Origin: Cristatella mucedo
Lineage: Eukaryota > Bryozoa > Phylactolaemata > Cristatellidae
DNA: 64,000 bases
Direction of reading: 5' to 3'
NCBI GenBank assembly: GCA_009760855.2
Contig: WPIO01000123.1
Location: forward strand, 1,148,735-1,212,734
The notes beneath the pieces are model-generated. The model made no database searches. It worked only from the letters and a program-made list of their open reading frames with translations, and was not told where the DNA came from. Position numbers and translations under genes: made by a program. Below are positions 20,934 to 33,104 of the stretch, piece after piece (the stretch's first letter is position 1; each line of letters starts with the position of its first letter).

Positions 20934-21283
20934 CCTGTGGCCTTATCATCGCCATCCTGCGGTATCCACCCCTCCCCAGCCAACGTTCCGTCTGCCTGCC
21001 GGGCATGCTCGTTGGTGGCACGTAACGTGTTCCTTGCCTCACAATTCACTTCTGCCTGTAAGTCGGTCTGTGCCCACGATATCCACTCTCCTCTCTCTCT
21101 CTCTCATCACCACGTGCTTCGGAGTGGCACTCACGACGGCCACAACGCTAGTATGTACACTCGTTCGCTTGCATTGTTTGCGTACGATACGATACAGCAG
21201 TCGTCGACAATGCAACAACTCCCTTGTGGGGGCTTTGCTCATCGTAGCGCCTCCATCGCGTGCTTCCACGAGCCCCTACAGGC
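20934..21283 (+). repeat. dispersed repeat R1, copy 2
   Basis: Second copy of the repeat at 17188-17490. It contains a CT microsatellite (21092-21107) and a duplicated ACGATACGATAC. It is followed by GGCCCAGGTCACTGCC, which in copy 1 lies just before the repeat (17130), hinting at a circular permutation or a longer tandem parent. Confidence 0.6.
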
Positions 21284-21544
21284 CCAGGTCACTGCCCGAT
21301 GCAGGAAGGGGAGGGGGCAAATTATTATCATTTATCTCCATCTGTAACTCCACAGAGGGTATGTGGGTGCTACAGAGGAGGGTTTTCTATAGCACACTCA
21401 CAGCCACAGAAAGTTGCAGCTCAAGACTGCTGGAAAGGATGTGCCATGGTCGGCAGCATGAGTAGTTAGTTGTCTTTGCACAATATATGTAGAAGTGAGC
21501 TCCACAGTCAAGGACCTGCAGAGCAAAAGCTTCCTTGGGCAACT
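21284..21544. other. no gene recognised
   Basis: Short unassigned spacer between R1 and a LINE fragment. Confidence 0.45.
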
Positions 21545-21722
21545 GTCTTAAAAGCGATGGAATGGAACAGCTAATTGATTTTCCATACAGGACCTGAGGC
21601 CACGAAGAGGCTGAAACTGATGCAGAAGTTCAGCTAGGTATGTAGGAGCCGAGCCGTGGCGGGCCTTGTGGGTCAAGTGTAAGAACTTTGCTCTGTATCA
21701 GCTGATCAACTGGCAGCTATCT
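21545..21722 (-). mobile_element. LINE family B fragment
   Basis: The complement reads through the C-terminal module of family B ([27 protein letters not shown]-like, degraded). It matches 26520-26670 in reverse orientation. Short, with no tail. Confidence 0.7.
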
Positions 21723-21764
21723 TAGCTCTGCCTCCCCTGCTGCCCCCTTCTGGCTCTGAGTCTG

Positions 21765-21872
21765 GTCGTGTATGGATACTGACTTACAATTTTAAAAGGA
21801 GCTGAAAACTAAGGTGTTCCTGGCAGCATTTGCTGGGTCCATGCCATTGATAGGTGGTGTGATTAGAAAAGG
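21765..21872 (+). mobile_element. possible LINE family A remnant
   Basis: TTTTAAAAGGAGCTGAAAAC...GCAGCATTTGCTGGGTCC resembles the end of the family A coding region. Very degraded. Confidence 0.35.
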
Positions 21873-22860
21873 TTTATTTCTCTTCGGCATTCTACAAATG
21901 TCTAATTATAATTATTATTATTTATAAATATTTATTTAGGCAGCCAGCCAAATCTGTTCCTGCTTTCGGTAGTTGAAGCAAGAAATCACTTCTTAGGTTT
22001 CTAGTGCATCCACACGGCTACAGCTGCAGGAGAGCAAAGCACCTTGGTAGGACTGGTTGCCTTACCAGCTTACATGACCTTTGCCCCCTGACCCTCCAAC
22101 TGTTCTTGAATGCTGTTAAATGCCTAGCAACTTGCATGCCTACTGTCTTTAAAATGCAAACTGGAGCATTTCCTTTATTTGCTTGCTTTGTCCGGCACAG
22201 CATGCCACCCAGAGGAGTATCCAACTACCTTGCAGGGTCTGCCGAAGGTCGAGGCTGTACGAGGCTCAGAGAGAAGCTCACGGTTTCCTTCCAGTCTCTA
22301 GAGCATAGCCGCTCATCCGGGGGCTTAATGTCCATGCTGCCTGGCCTTCTTGCAAGTCGAGTTAACAAGTGTATAGCAACAACCCAATTAAAACGTTTGG
22401 CTAGCTTGCCTATGGGCAGCCTGAGGTGGCCTGCTGCTGCTGCATCTAATAGAGACTCGGAATTCTTGCATCGCTCTCTATTCTTTGGAGGCTAAACAGA
22501 ACGAGCTGCAGAGTCAGCTTCTCCCTGCGATTGAGCCGAGGTTTCTGGCATCATCTGCATGCCAGTGTCCCAAACCAGTTACAGCAGGGTCAAACTCGAA
22601 AAAGTGCCGGGTGCAACCAAACAACGTACATCAATCACAATACAATCGGATCTATACTGTGGCTGGACATTTAAATGCTTGCCATCTTCCACTTCGACTC
22701 ATAGGAAAATGCAGAGGTCTCAGCCTCGGTTCGAGTTCAAAAGCATCGATCAAAAGTGCTCCCATATGCAGTGACAAAATGCACCTGCACACCCATGTTC
22801 AAGTGCACGCACGTGCACATCCCACACACGAGCTCGAGGCTTGAGAGGCGATTTAAATCA
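21873..22860. other. no gene recognised; mixed-composition spacer
   Basis: A 163-codon plus frame (22004-22495) has no family feature and no codon bias. On the minus strand there are splice-like CTCTCCTGCAG and AAGGTAGTTGG sites at 22030 and 22228, but the sequence between them does not read as a protein I recognise. Confidence 0.4.
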
Positions 22861-22861
22861 G

Positions 22862-22987
22862 GCGATCTGGTCTGGTCCAGATATTAAGGTGCTTGCCCTA
22901 ACCAAGGTTTGGCTGATGTCGCGCACTCGAACCCCGAGGCATATGTGAATCGCTTGAATAGAGATCAAGTTCTCTTGGAGCGCTATG

Positions 22988-22998
<11 letters not shown>
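22862..22998 (+). mobile_element. SINE2 (tRNA-derived), copy 2
   Basis: TTAAGGTGCTTGCCCTAACC, a B-box-like CACTCGAACCCC, then the shared CATATGTGAATCGCTTGAAT and AGAGATCAAGTTCTCTTGGAG end, followed by a TA microsatellite in place of the usual tail. Confidence 0.75.

Positions 22999-23029
<31 letters not shown>
22991..23029. repeat. (TA)n microsatellite
   Basis: About 19 TA units at the 3' end of the SINE2 copy, probably grown from its tail. Confidence 0.95.
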
Positions 23030-23031
<2 letters not shown>

Positions 23032-23102
23032 GGCGTCTGACCTGGCGGTTCCGGCCACCGCGGCGGCTATGGGGGGCTTTTCTTTTGTTAATGCATGGTT
23101 CA

Positions 23103-23104
<2 letters not shown>

Positions 23105-23141
<37 letters not shown>

Positions 23142-23706
23142 CACTTGATAAAGCGCCTTCAGAGAACTTAATCTCTTTCTAGGCGCTTTACATTTGCTGC
23201 AAAGGGAAATACAATCGAATAGTAACTAAAATCATGCTTGAAAAACAATCAAAATGAATAACATGGTTAGGGGTGACATGCACAGGGTCAGCATGCAAAT
23301 GTGGTTAGTGGCAGCATGCACAGTGTCAGCACGCATAAGCACATCAAGGACGAATCACAGGGACCCACTAAATGCTGTCCTAAATAGGTGTGTTTTTAAG
23401 TTCTTTTTAAATGTGGTCGGGTCAGGGGATGTTCTGACGCAGGTCGGGAGGGAGTTCCAGGCTTTGGGCGAATACGAACTAAATGCACGGTCTCTAAAGG
23501 ATTTAAGGTTTGTATGAGGTATTTCTAGACTGCTGGATTCCGAAAAGTGGGTGGTATGATGCTTGGCCTGATGGTGGAGTATGTCGGAGAGATAGGCTGG
23601 AGCCATAGAATGAAGGGACCTAAAAGTGAGCGACAAAACCTTGAAGTCAATCCGTTGCTTGACTGGTAGCCAGTGCAGGTCGGTGAGAAGTGGTATGATG
23701 TGGCAA
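23105..23706 (-). mobile_element. LINE family A 3' part
   Basis: The plus strand starts with an (AAT)n run of about 13 units, the complement of the tail, then the stem-loop and 3' UTR. The minus-strand coding module is open from about 23700 to 23355 ([15 protein letters not shown] to LFRTAFSGSL). It is cut at 23706 by the family B element. Confidence 0.85.
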
Positions 23707-26700
23707 TATCGATACCTACCGGCGGGCCTTCTCCGGCGGGTCAGTGAGAACCTACCTGCATCCTGCGTTCGCCCTATCAACAGCTCGGCTATCAAACCTA
23801 CGACTCGTAAGTTCAAAGCGCTAAATAGTACTTGTTGCGGTAGTAGCCCACCCGCTGTAGCCCAGCACGTTGTGAAACGTCGTCCGACGGCCGTTACCAA
23901 GGTCCAATTCCAATTCGAAGAGCCAGCGTCCGCCGGGCCGGACGCAAACGGTAGAGAAAACGAGCCACTCCATCGCCGTCGCCCAGTTGTTGGACAGCCT
24001 CTAAAATTCCGCCTACTAAATGTCCGCTCGCTAAAAACCAAGGGGTTACTTATCCGCGATCAGGTGGTCCAGGAGAAGCTAGATGCATTTCTGCTTAACG
24101 AAACCTGGATGACGCCTTGTTCCAGCAGCTGTATTTCCGAGACCACCCCACCCGGGTTCTCATTCTATCAGTCCATGCGTTCTGACAAGGTTGGTGGCGG
24201 GGTTGCAATTGTTGTTCGCGAATCGTTTGGCTATAAAATGTGCAGTTTCTCGCATGGGTCATCGTTTGAATCGGTTGCTATCAGGTCTTCATCAAAGACA
24301 ATGCCTCTCACCGTTGCAATATACTAACCTCCTGGCTGTCTAAACTTGTTTATAGAGGAGTTTTCAGAGTTTCTTGCTAAAATATTTGTGTGTGACAGGC
24401 CGTTACTGATTGTAGGAGACTTCAATATTCACGTTGACAACCCTAGCAACAGCTAGGTCCGCTCATTTCTTGACTGTCTGGAGAATTTTGGTTTGGCCCA
24501 ACACGTTAATCATAGCACCCACGTCGGTGGCTACATTCTAGATCTCGTGATCACTAAGGATGTCCTCCCCACCGACTTTGTGGTGTGCCCACTGACCCTC
24601 TCAGATCATTGTTCGGTCTCGTTTACTGTTCCTGCTCCCTCGTACGTGCAGGGCAATGTCGAATTTGCCAAATGACGTAACTTACAAAGCATTGACATGG
24701 ACAAGTTTTTGAAATCTGTTTGTGATGCAGGCCTTCTTGATCTGCATTCAGACTCGACCGGCAGCCTCGATACCCTCACTGATGCGATGAACATTACACT
24801 CAGGAGTGATCTTGACAAGAATGCTCCCCTTCGCTCTATCCGTGTTCAAAATCGTCGCGATTCCTTTCAATTTACAAAAAAACTCCTTAAGATGCGCCGT
24901 GCTAAGCACAGGCTGGAACGTCGTTTCAAGAAATCGGGGTCTGAGGCAGACCTAGTCAATTTTAAAGACTTCCTTCGAGTTTACACACGAAAGCTTAAAA
25001 GAGCCAGGGTTTCTTTTTTCATTAGAACACTAAATTCCTGCCAGTCGGACACTAAACAGATTTATAAGACAGTAAACCATTTACTGGCCAATGCTGTCAG
25101 GTCTGACTCCCCAGATATTAAGGGCTCAGTCGAAAAGTTTTCAACCTTCTTTACTGAAAAAGTTGTGCACATTTGTGCCTCCATTAAGCCCCCTCCGACC
25201 AAAGCAATCGCCGTTCCTCAACCTGTGACCTTTCTTAAAAGGTTCTCCGATGTTTCTGTCTGTGATGTGGCTGCCTTAATAAGGTCTAGCAAAGAGAGCT
25301 TGTCTCTTGAAGACCCTATACCTTCATATCTGTGGTCTTCACTTGCAGACCAACTTAGCCCTGCCATAACCAAGATTTTTAATGCTTCTTTGGGCAAAGG
25401 GGTCGTCCCCAAGTCCATCAAATCGGCAATCGTTAGGCCTATTCTTAAAAAGCTTGGATTAGACACAGAGGTCCTAGCAAACTATCGCCCAGTTTCCCTT
25501 CTTCCGTTCTTATCAAAGATTCTTGAAAAAATTGTTGCTAAGCAGCTAGTTGAACATATTGAAAATAATGGAATGTCAGAAGCATTTCAATCAGGTTTCA
25601 AGAGGCAGCACTCTACTGAAACTGCTCTCCTCCGTGTTAACAATGACATTCTACGTGGCAACGACGACGGGAATGTCAGTGCCCTAGCTCTGCTAGGTCT
25701 GTCTGCTGCCTTCGACACCACTGATCACGAAGTTCTGCTAGAACGATTGAGAACAACGATCGGTCTGGCAGACAAAGCAATGGCGTGGTTTAAATCCTAC
25801 TTGTCTGATCGTGTTTAATCCGTGTCGTGTGGGGGTCAGGTTTCAGACATGAGAAGGGTCACCTGTGGAGTCCCTCAAGGGTCTGTACTCGGTCCCTTGC
25901 TGTTCTCTATTTATAAGCAACCTCTGGGAAAAGTGATTAAGGCCCATGGAATAGGATATCACTTCTATGCTGACGATACTCAGTTGTATTTGTCATTTAA
26001 ACCGTCGGAATCTGCTGCAGCAACTGAGAAACTGAATGCTTGCCCTGCCGATATTCGATATTCGATCCTGGATGTCGGAAAACTTCCTGAAATTATATGA
26101 CGATAAAACCGAACTGCTTCTCATAGGACACCCTAAGCGTATGGCTGGATTAAAAGGCTTTGCTGTTGTAATAGGTGATGCTATTGTGCGACCTTCACCA
26201 CGTGCTCGTAATCTAGGTGTCGTGTTCGACAGCTGCCTCAATTTCAAAAGCTGCATTCAGAAGACTGCCTCTACAGCTAGCCATCACATCCGATCCCTAT
26301 CCAAGATTAGAAGCTGTCTCCCACAGTGGCTTGTAAAACATTTAACTAGCTCTTTAGTTCTGTCTCGGCTTGATTATTGTAATTCCCTTTTGGCTGGGCT
26401 ACCAAAGAAAGCTATTTTGCCACTACAGCTGACTATGAATATAGCTGCAAGGCTGGTCTTCAAGTCCCAGCGGTTTGAGCACGTGTCACCTTTGCTGAAA
26501 GAGCTAGGATGGTTGCCGGTTGAGCAAAGGATACAGAGCAAAGTTCTTACGCTCCCCACAAGGCCCGCCACGGCTTGGCTCCTTCGTACTTAGCTGAACT
26601 ACTGCATCAGTTTCAGCCTGTTGGCGCCCTCAGGTCCTGTGTGGACAATAAATTAGCTGTTCCATTCCTCCGCTTAAAGACAGTAGGCCACAGAAGCTTT

Positions 26701-27022
26701 AGCTCTGCAGGTCCTAGACTGTGGAACTCGCTTCCACAATTCTTACGCAACGATATCTACTCTCTAACTGCCGACTATCGCACATCTTTTTCAGCGGTCC
26801 TGAACTGCTACTTCTATGCTACTCACTACCTCAACTGCTCTCTCCTAACTCTGCTATGCTTCCCACTTGCTCTTTGTTGCGTGAGACGAAGTCTGTTAGC
26901 TACCGAATGCGTACCGAAAGGCGCTTAGGCTGTGAGTGGGCTATACAAAACACTCCTGTGTAACACCCACATGGTCTTTTTGACTTTGTGGAGTAACTGA
27001 CGGAGATACATTACATTACATT
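23707..27022 (+). mobile_element. LINE family B, near-complete copy with endonuclease and RT
   Basis: A non-LTR retrotransposon of the CR1/L2 group. The endonuclease has LNVRSLKTKG, FLLNETWM, GGGVAIVVRESF, VGDFNIHVDN and SDHCSVSF (24010-24640). The RT has [57 protein letters not shown] and FYADDTQLY, then the C-terminal module ending near 26928. The whole ORF to about 26050 lies in one frame but carries stops at about 24327, 24455, 24675 and 25818. An 8-base ATATTCGA-type duplication near 26050 and a 1-base loss near 26553 shift the frame twice. The tail is GGAGATACATTACATTACATT. It is inactive. No separate ORF1 is clear, though about 90 codons precede the endonuclease in frame. Confidence 0.88.
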
Positions 27023-27837
27023 GTGGGTGACATTCGAAGTCTGCGCGGATCCGCCCGGAGAAGACCTTCGGAGCCTAATTGCAATGCTTGAGGTGGTTCG
27101 AGCTTCCGGCACCTTCGCGAACGCCCATTCAGTCGTCTGCTCGCGGGTCGACTAACGTCTGCCTCGCCGCGTCCGGCATTGCTGCGTCCGACGCAGCCGG
27201 TTTAGTGAGTTCACGCCGTTTCGGTGACAGCCGCGAGCATCGTTGCCGTCACGATTGTAAGCCGGCCATGGAAGCCTAACGATGCGCTCCGATGGAAGGG
27301 TTTGAAGCACCGAGAGGCACCAGGGCGGCCCCTACCGACCGTCAGATTATTAGCTAGCCGGGCAGCCGATCGATGCCGAAGTCGAGAGGACGGCGAAAAA
27401 TCAATTTATGGGCTGCTTAAAAAAATTCAGTACGAAGGCAACACGGAGCTTTCCAAGATGTTCAGAGAGGCGGCGGTGGCGGCGGCTAGTTGGGCAAGCT
27501 CGCGAATAATCTGGGCCACAGACGCGGCGGCGGTTATCTAAAGCGTCCTCGCTGCGCTTCAAGCGCTGGCTACTAATGTTTGACGAGATGACGAAAACGC
27601 TAACGTGTGGACGTAGCTTCGCCGTCGCGTTGCCCCGCCCTAGCCCACTTTTCGGGGGTCAGCGGGGTTCAACGAATAACCGCAATCCACTCTAATATTA
27701 GATAGAAATCGACCAGACATTGGCGTTGCCGAGCTCAAATTTTGAGCAGATATTATAGTACACGTTTGACTTTATCCACCTACCAAATTTCATGTCACTG
27801 CGAGTACGCCCACTACGCAAATGAGCTTCAAAGCTGG
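27023..27837. other. GC-rich unassigned block
   Basis: It starts right after the family B tail. 27040-27560 is GC-rich with short open frames (MQCLRWFELPAPSRTPIQSS) and no recognised domain. It does not continue the family A copy interrupted at 23706, so the junctions are not a simple insertion. Confidence 0.4.
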
Positions 27838-29680
27838 AGGCCTATGCCGCAAATTCTTAGCAATCCGCCGCAATCCACCACAATTCACTTTAAGTTCCCT
27901 TCAAATTCACGACAAATTGTGTTTTCGTTTATGGATGCCCCAGCCTACGAAAGTGCCGCGCCAAAACGTCGTTGCCGGCCGGTATTAGGCTGGAGGGCCC
28001 TCCCGATCACCAACGAGCCAATCAGAGCGAAGCGTTCCAGTACAGCTAATGACAGAAGCTCCGGTGAGGATGAACGTCTTCGGGCGTCAGTTTCGCTGTC
28101 CCCAGTTCGGTGCGTAGTCAAATAAACTGGTGGTGTTGCTCGTCGGCTGGCGTTGTGTGCAGTGCCCGACGGCCACCAAACTACGCAAATCAGATGCGAA
28201 AAAAGCTCCAAAAAGTTTTGAATACCAAACTACCTGCATTTAAAATGCACCCAGAAAATTTCTCGTGATTCCGTTCACACATTCATTCACTCAAAGTCTA
28301 TTGAAATAAGATTGCAGTGGCCCGGGTCATCGCCGCAATCCACCGCAATCCACTGCATTCTAAAGAAAAAATAAATCTCGTTCGAAAAGCTCTTTTTTTA
28401 TTGCACGTGACAGTACACTCTACGATATTGCACTTAAAAAAATTTCACTTGAATCGGCACGGCCATTCTCGTGCTATGCTCTGCAATCCAGTAGCCCGGG
28501 CCAATACCACTATTCACTACAATCCACCGAATCCGCCACCAAACGACCAGAAAAAGATTGTGCCGACCTCCTGTTTTTATTGCATGCTAAATTGTACCGT
28601 TTCTTGTGAACACCCACGTAAAATAAAAAATTGTGCGTCCTCACACTCTGCCAATGCGAGGCAACTGCCCGAGATGATATGGGAAAATACCACAATCCAC
28701 TCTATTCCACTGCAAATCATTCTCAAATCACCGTAGCGAAGCTCTAATTGACATTGCATATGTGACCATACTCAGTTCAGATTGCGCCCGTAAAATCTTG
28801 CTCAATTGTGCACACGCGTTCTCATGCAATGCGGTGCAATCAACTGCAACGGCTTGGTCTCGCACAACAATCCACCTCAATCTGCCAAAATCACACAGCG
28901 ACCATACAGAGTACACTAGAAGCTCTAATTATAATTGCAGCTGCTCTACTTTTCGTTTATTGTGTACTCAGATAATATCACTATAATTGTCTCGACCATT
29001 CTGCAGCAATGCACTGCAATTGACTGCAAGGCCTGGGCCAATGTTGCAATCTGATGCAAAATGTCACGAAATCGGTTTCGCAAAGCTCTCATTTTAATTG
29101 CATTTTACAAAGCACACTGATTAAAGTCAACCACATTATTCTTACCAATTGCGCTCATACAATATCGGGAAATGCATGGCAATCTACGGCAACGACAAGG
29201 CTCGAAGCAGCAATTTGCTACAATCCGTGGTAAATCGACCACAAATTGGCAAAATGACAATCATCATCGTATTTCAGATTTCTTAGTGCTAAAAGTGAAA
29301 TCGTAAAACGTTCAAGCTGTTTTGCTTGTTAATTGCAATCAATGTAAAGCAATCGACAGCAGCAATGGCAGGGGCCAATACCGAAATCCGTGGCAAATCG
29401 ATGTGAAATCGGCTGCACCAAGCTCCCATTCTCATGTCGCATGACCTATCAGTGCGCTAGCACATACTTTAAACCGCTCTGTGCGTTCAGACTCTGGCAA
29501 TGCATGGCAATCAACAGCAATGGCCCCGGCAAACAAGACAATCCATTATTATCCATCGCAAAACGATGGAAAGTTACTGGGCCAAAATCAAATTGTTCTT
29601 ACGTGTCACAGCCAACTGTGTTTAAAAGTGCAATCAAATCCTTTCTAATCATCACGAAAGTTGTCGTGTTCGCCAGCGGG
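27838..29680. repeat. degenerate satellite, about 175-bp period
   Basis: Diverged units share an ordered set of marks: GGGCCAATACC, CAATCCACNGCAATCC, then GCTCTAATT or GCTCCCATT followed by AATTGCA, then ...TGCAATGCANNGCAATC. The first mark recurs near 28317, 28499, 28675, 28851, 29033, 29196, 29371 and 29521; the GCTCTAATT mark near 28385, 28565, 28740, 28921, 29086 and 29420. Spacing is about 150-182 bases. The first unit (27838) is separated from the rest by an insertion at 27931-28230. A lone related unit lies near 35110. Confidence 0.7.
27931..28125 (+). CDS. candidate short ORF or first exon, unknown
   Basis: A 64-codon frame from an ATG, beginning MDAPAYESAAPKRRCRPVLG, basic and Ser/Arg-rich, lying in the non-satellite insert at 27931-28230. 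The sequence CCAGTTCGGTGCGTAG near its end could be a splice donor (GTGCGT). It is GC-richer than the surrounding satellite. I recognise no family; it may be chance. Confidence 0.2.
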   Translation: MDAPAYESAAPKRRCRPVLGWRALPITNEPIRAKRSSTANDRSSGEDERLRASVSLSPVRCVVK

Positions 29681-30937
<1,257 letters not shown>

Positions 30938-30939
30938 AG

Positions 30940-31275
30940 GTGGAACTCCCTCCCGGCCTGCATCAGAACAGCCCCTGACCTGACCACATTTAAAAGGAAC
31001 TTAAAAACACACCTATTTAGGGCAGCATTTAGTTGGTCCCTGTGATTCGTCCTTCGTGTGCTTATGCGTGCTGACACTGTGCATGCTGCCACTAACCACA
31101 TTTGCATGCTGACCCTGTGCATGTCACCCCTAACCATGTTATCTATTTTGTTTGTTTTTCAAGCATGATTTTACTTACCATTCAATTGCATGTCCCTTTG
31201 CAGCAAATGTAAAGCGCCTAGAAAGAGATATAGTTCTCTGAGAGCACTTTATCAAGTGCATTATTATTGTTATTT
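30940..31275 (+). mobile_element. LINE family A 3' end
   Basis: Begins at GGAACTCCCTCCCGGCCTGC (WNSLPAC), then the 3' UTR, stem-loop and ATT-rich tail. A second tail-like sequence (TTTGCTCTCTGAGGGTGCTT) follows at 31290-31345. Confidence 0.85.
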
Positions 31276-31848
31276 TTATGGTTGGCTTACATATTTGCTC
31301 TCTGAGGGTGCTTTATCAAACGTATTATTACTGTTATTAGGCTAGTCCTTCCGGTCTCCATTCAAATACCGGTGAAGCCCTAGCCCCGTGTCACCTGACA
31401 AATGCCGCGTGTTGCCCATATCGAAAGCTATCGATGCTGCTGCCTTAGTCTGTTAAAGCACTGCTTTTGGTCAAGCTGACAAGCCAGCACAGCTGCTGTA
31501 GACGTCTATTATAGGAGGGGGGCTGTGTTGAGCAGCCGAGCTGTGCAGGCTGCCTTCCTGGTCGGTGGCAAACCCTTGCTCGAACGCTATTGGTGAATGA
31601 GCCGTGCCTGTTAAACGATCCTGGCTGCCTCTAGCTAAATTTGCTGCCTGTCCATTCAGCGTTAGTGGCTTAGCAGAATTACAGGCACACTTGGCTGATG
31701 CAGGTTATGGAAGTTCATGCCGGATGCTGTTTCTTGTCTTCGAGTGACCTTAAAACGAAAATCCTTCGCCAGCATGCTTTTTTCCAGCGTTTATAGCTTA
31801 TTTCTGAATTGTTACTACTCGTTGTAGAGTCGAGAGAGAACTTTCTCG
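31276..31848. other. LINE tail fragment, then zinc-finger 5' flank
   Basis: 31290-31345 is a second family A tail fragment. The rest is mixed-composition sequence upstream of the zinc-finger gene; no clear TATA box is visible. Confidence 0.45.
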
Positions 31849-32388
31849 ATGGATGCGGCAGCGGTCGAAACTATACCCATTCTCCACGCTTGCGGGCAGT
31901 GCGGGAAGAAGTTTCTCCACGCTGGCCACCTCAATCGTCACGAGCTCAGTCACACTGGCATTAAGCCGCACGAGTGCGAGCGATGCAAGCGGAAGTTCAC
32001 TCAGGCAAGCCATTTGAAAGTGCACCGGCTAACTCACACCGGCACGAAGCCGTACGCCTGCGATAAGTGCAGGCAGTGGTTCTCCCAATCCAGCCATTTG
32101 AGAGGTCATCAGCTGATCCACACCGGGGAGAAACGCCACGCCTGCGACGTCTGTGGAAAGTGGTTCGGGCGGTCCTTCCACTTGAAGCTGCACATGAGGA
32201 CGCACACGGGCGACAAGCCGCACGCATGCAGCGAGTGTGACAGGGGTTTCGCGAGTCCGAGCAACCTCCGAGCTCACATGAGGACGCATTCGGGTCGGGT
32301 AAAAAGCATCCTGCAAACGCTCGTGCTGGCCTCGATCCGAGTTCTCCGTCGGCTGCAATTGCAGCCGTCCCAAAATGAGCTAGTCTGA
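31849..32388 (+). CDS. C2H2 zinc-finger protein, five fingers, intronless
   Basis: A 179-codon frame with five tandem Kruppel-type fingers at about residues 15-35, 43-63, 71-91, 99-119 and 127-147. Each has CxxC, about 12 residues, then HxxxH, joined by linkers of the HTGxKP type (HTGTKPYA, HTGEKRHA, HTGDKPHA). Such proteins bind DNA in the nucleus, usually as transcription factors. The ATG at 31849 is the first in frame, 13 codons before the first finger. No other domain precedes the fingers. After finger five the frame changes character (RVKSILQTLVLASIRVLRR), while another frame downstream (about 32370-32410) still reads LKVHRLNHTGQKP. So the gene has probably lost further fingers by a frameshift and may be a young retrocopy or pseudogene. 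All five retained fingers have intact metal ligands. Confidence 0.8.
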   Translation: MDAAAVETIPILHACGQCGKKFLHAGHLNRHELSHTGIKPHECERCKRKFTQASHLKVHRLTHTGTKPYACDKCRQWFSQSSHLRGHQLIHTGEKRHACDVCGKWFGRSFHLKLHMRTHTGDKPHACSECDRGFASPSNLRAHMRTHSGRVKSILQTLVLASIRVLRRLQLQPSQNELV

Positions 32389-32984
32389 AAGTGCATAGAC
32401 TGAACCACACTGGTCAAAAACCAGACTCTTCTGCTGAATGCGAGCGGGTACAGCTGTGTGACAGCGCTGACTCGTCAGAGAAAGTGCAACTCGCGGGCGC
32501 CTCATGTGCTTTCTGATGATCAGTGATCGCCGATTCTTCACGATTGAACGTTTGGAGAAGCATCTGCTGATGCACGCTGGGCACAAGACTTGTTGCTCGC
32601 TCGGTTCGATAAGTTGCTTCTTGCAAGAAGCCTTAATAAGTTTGTGCTGACTGGTGGTGCTGTCAATGGGAGCAGAGCCTGTAGACTCGCATCTGTTCCA
32701 AGCAGAACTCGACTGGTCTCTGTGCACAAGCAACTGCATGGTCCCAACTAGGAAGCTATCAGATTGGGACCATGCAGTTGCAGCTTGCTTTTCTGTCTCA
32801 TTTGGTGCTGCTGAGTTCGCTCTGAAAGCGTTTAGCCGTATCGTTAGTAAAGTATGTGTAAGCACTCTGCTTCTTATGCTTTTTGAAGCGCGAAGCATTA
32901 CTTTGAGTTGGGAAGGTAACAGTACTAAATGATAATTAAAAAAATGCATGGCCATGCATTAAAACTGAGCTTCGTGTGATGTAG
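32389..32984. other. zinc-finger 3' remnant and unassigned sequence
   Basis: 32370-32420 keeps one finger helix and linker in a shifted frame; further scattered Cys and His codons decay by 32520. An 18-base inverted repeat lies at 32730-32781. Nothing else is recognised. Confidence 0.45.
32730..32781. repeat. perfect 18-base inverted repeat, 16-base loop
   Basis: GCAACTGCATGGTCCCAA (32730-32747) is the exact reverse complement of TTGGGACCATGCAGTTGC (32764-32781). The loop is CTAGGAAGCTATCAGA. Pairing does not extend outward. Confidence 0.92.
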
Positions 32985-33045
32985 CTGTGCATGTCGAAAT
33001 TGAGTTATCTGAGGGCGCTATATCAAATGTATTATTATTAATATT
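32985..33045 (+). mobile_element. LINE family A tail fragment
   Basis: AAATTGAGTTATCTGAGGGC followed by GCTATATCAAATGTATTATT and ATT-rich sequence: the last 50 bases of family A only. Confidence 0.7.
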
Positions 33046-33104
33046 ATTTTTAAAAAGGCTGGTGAAAGGCTGCTCTTTAAGATGACAACACCGGATCAGG
33101 GAAA

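Noticed and set aside
22004-22495. 163-codon plus ORF
   Set aside because: No domain and no codon bias. Possible splice-like sites on the other strand did not give a recognisable peptide either.
23254-23517. Repeated plus ORFs reading MNNMVRGDMHRVSMQMWLVAA
   Set aside because: Complement of the family A LINE 3' UTR, seen at most inverted or forward copies; it is a shadow, not a conserved small gene.
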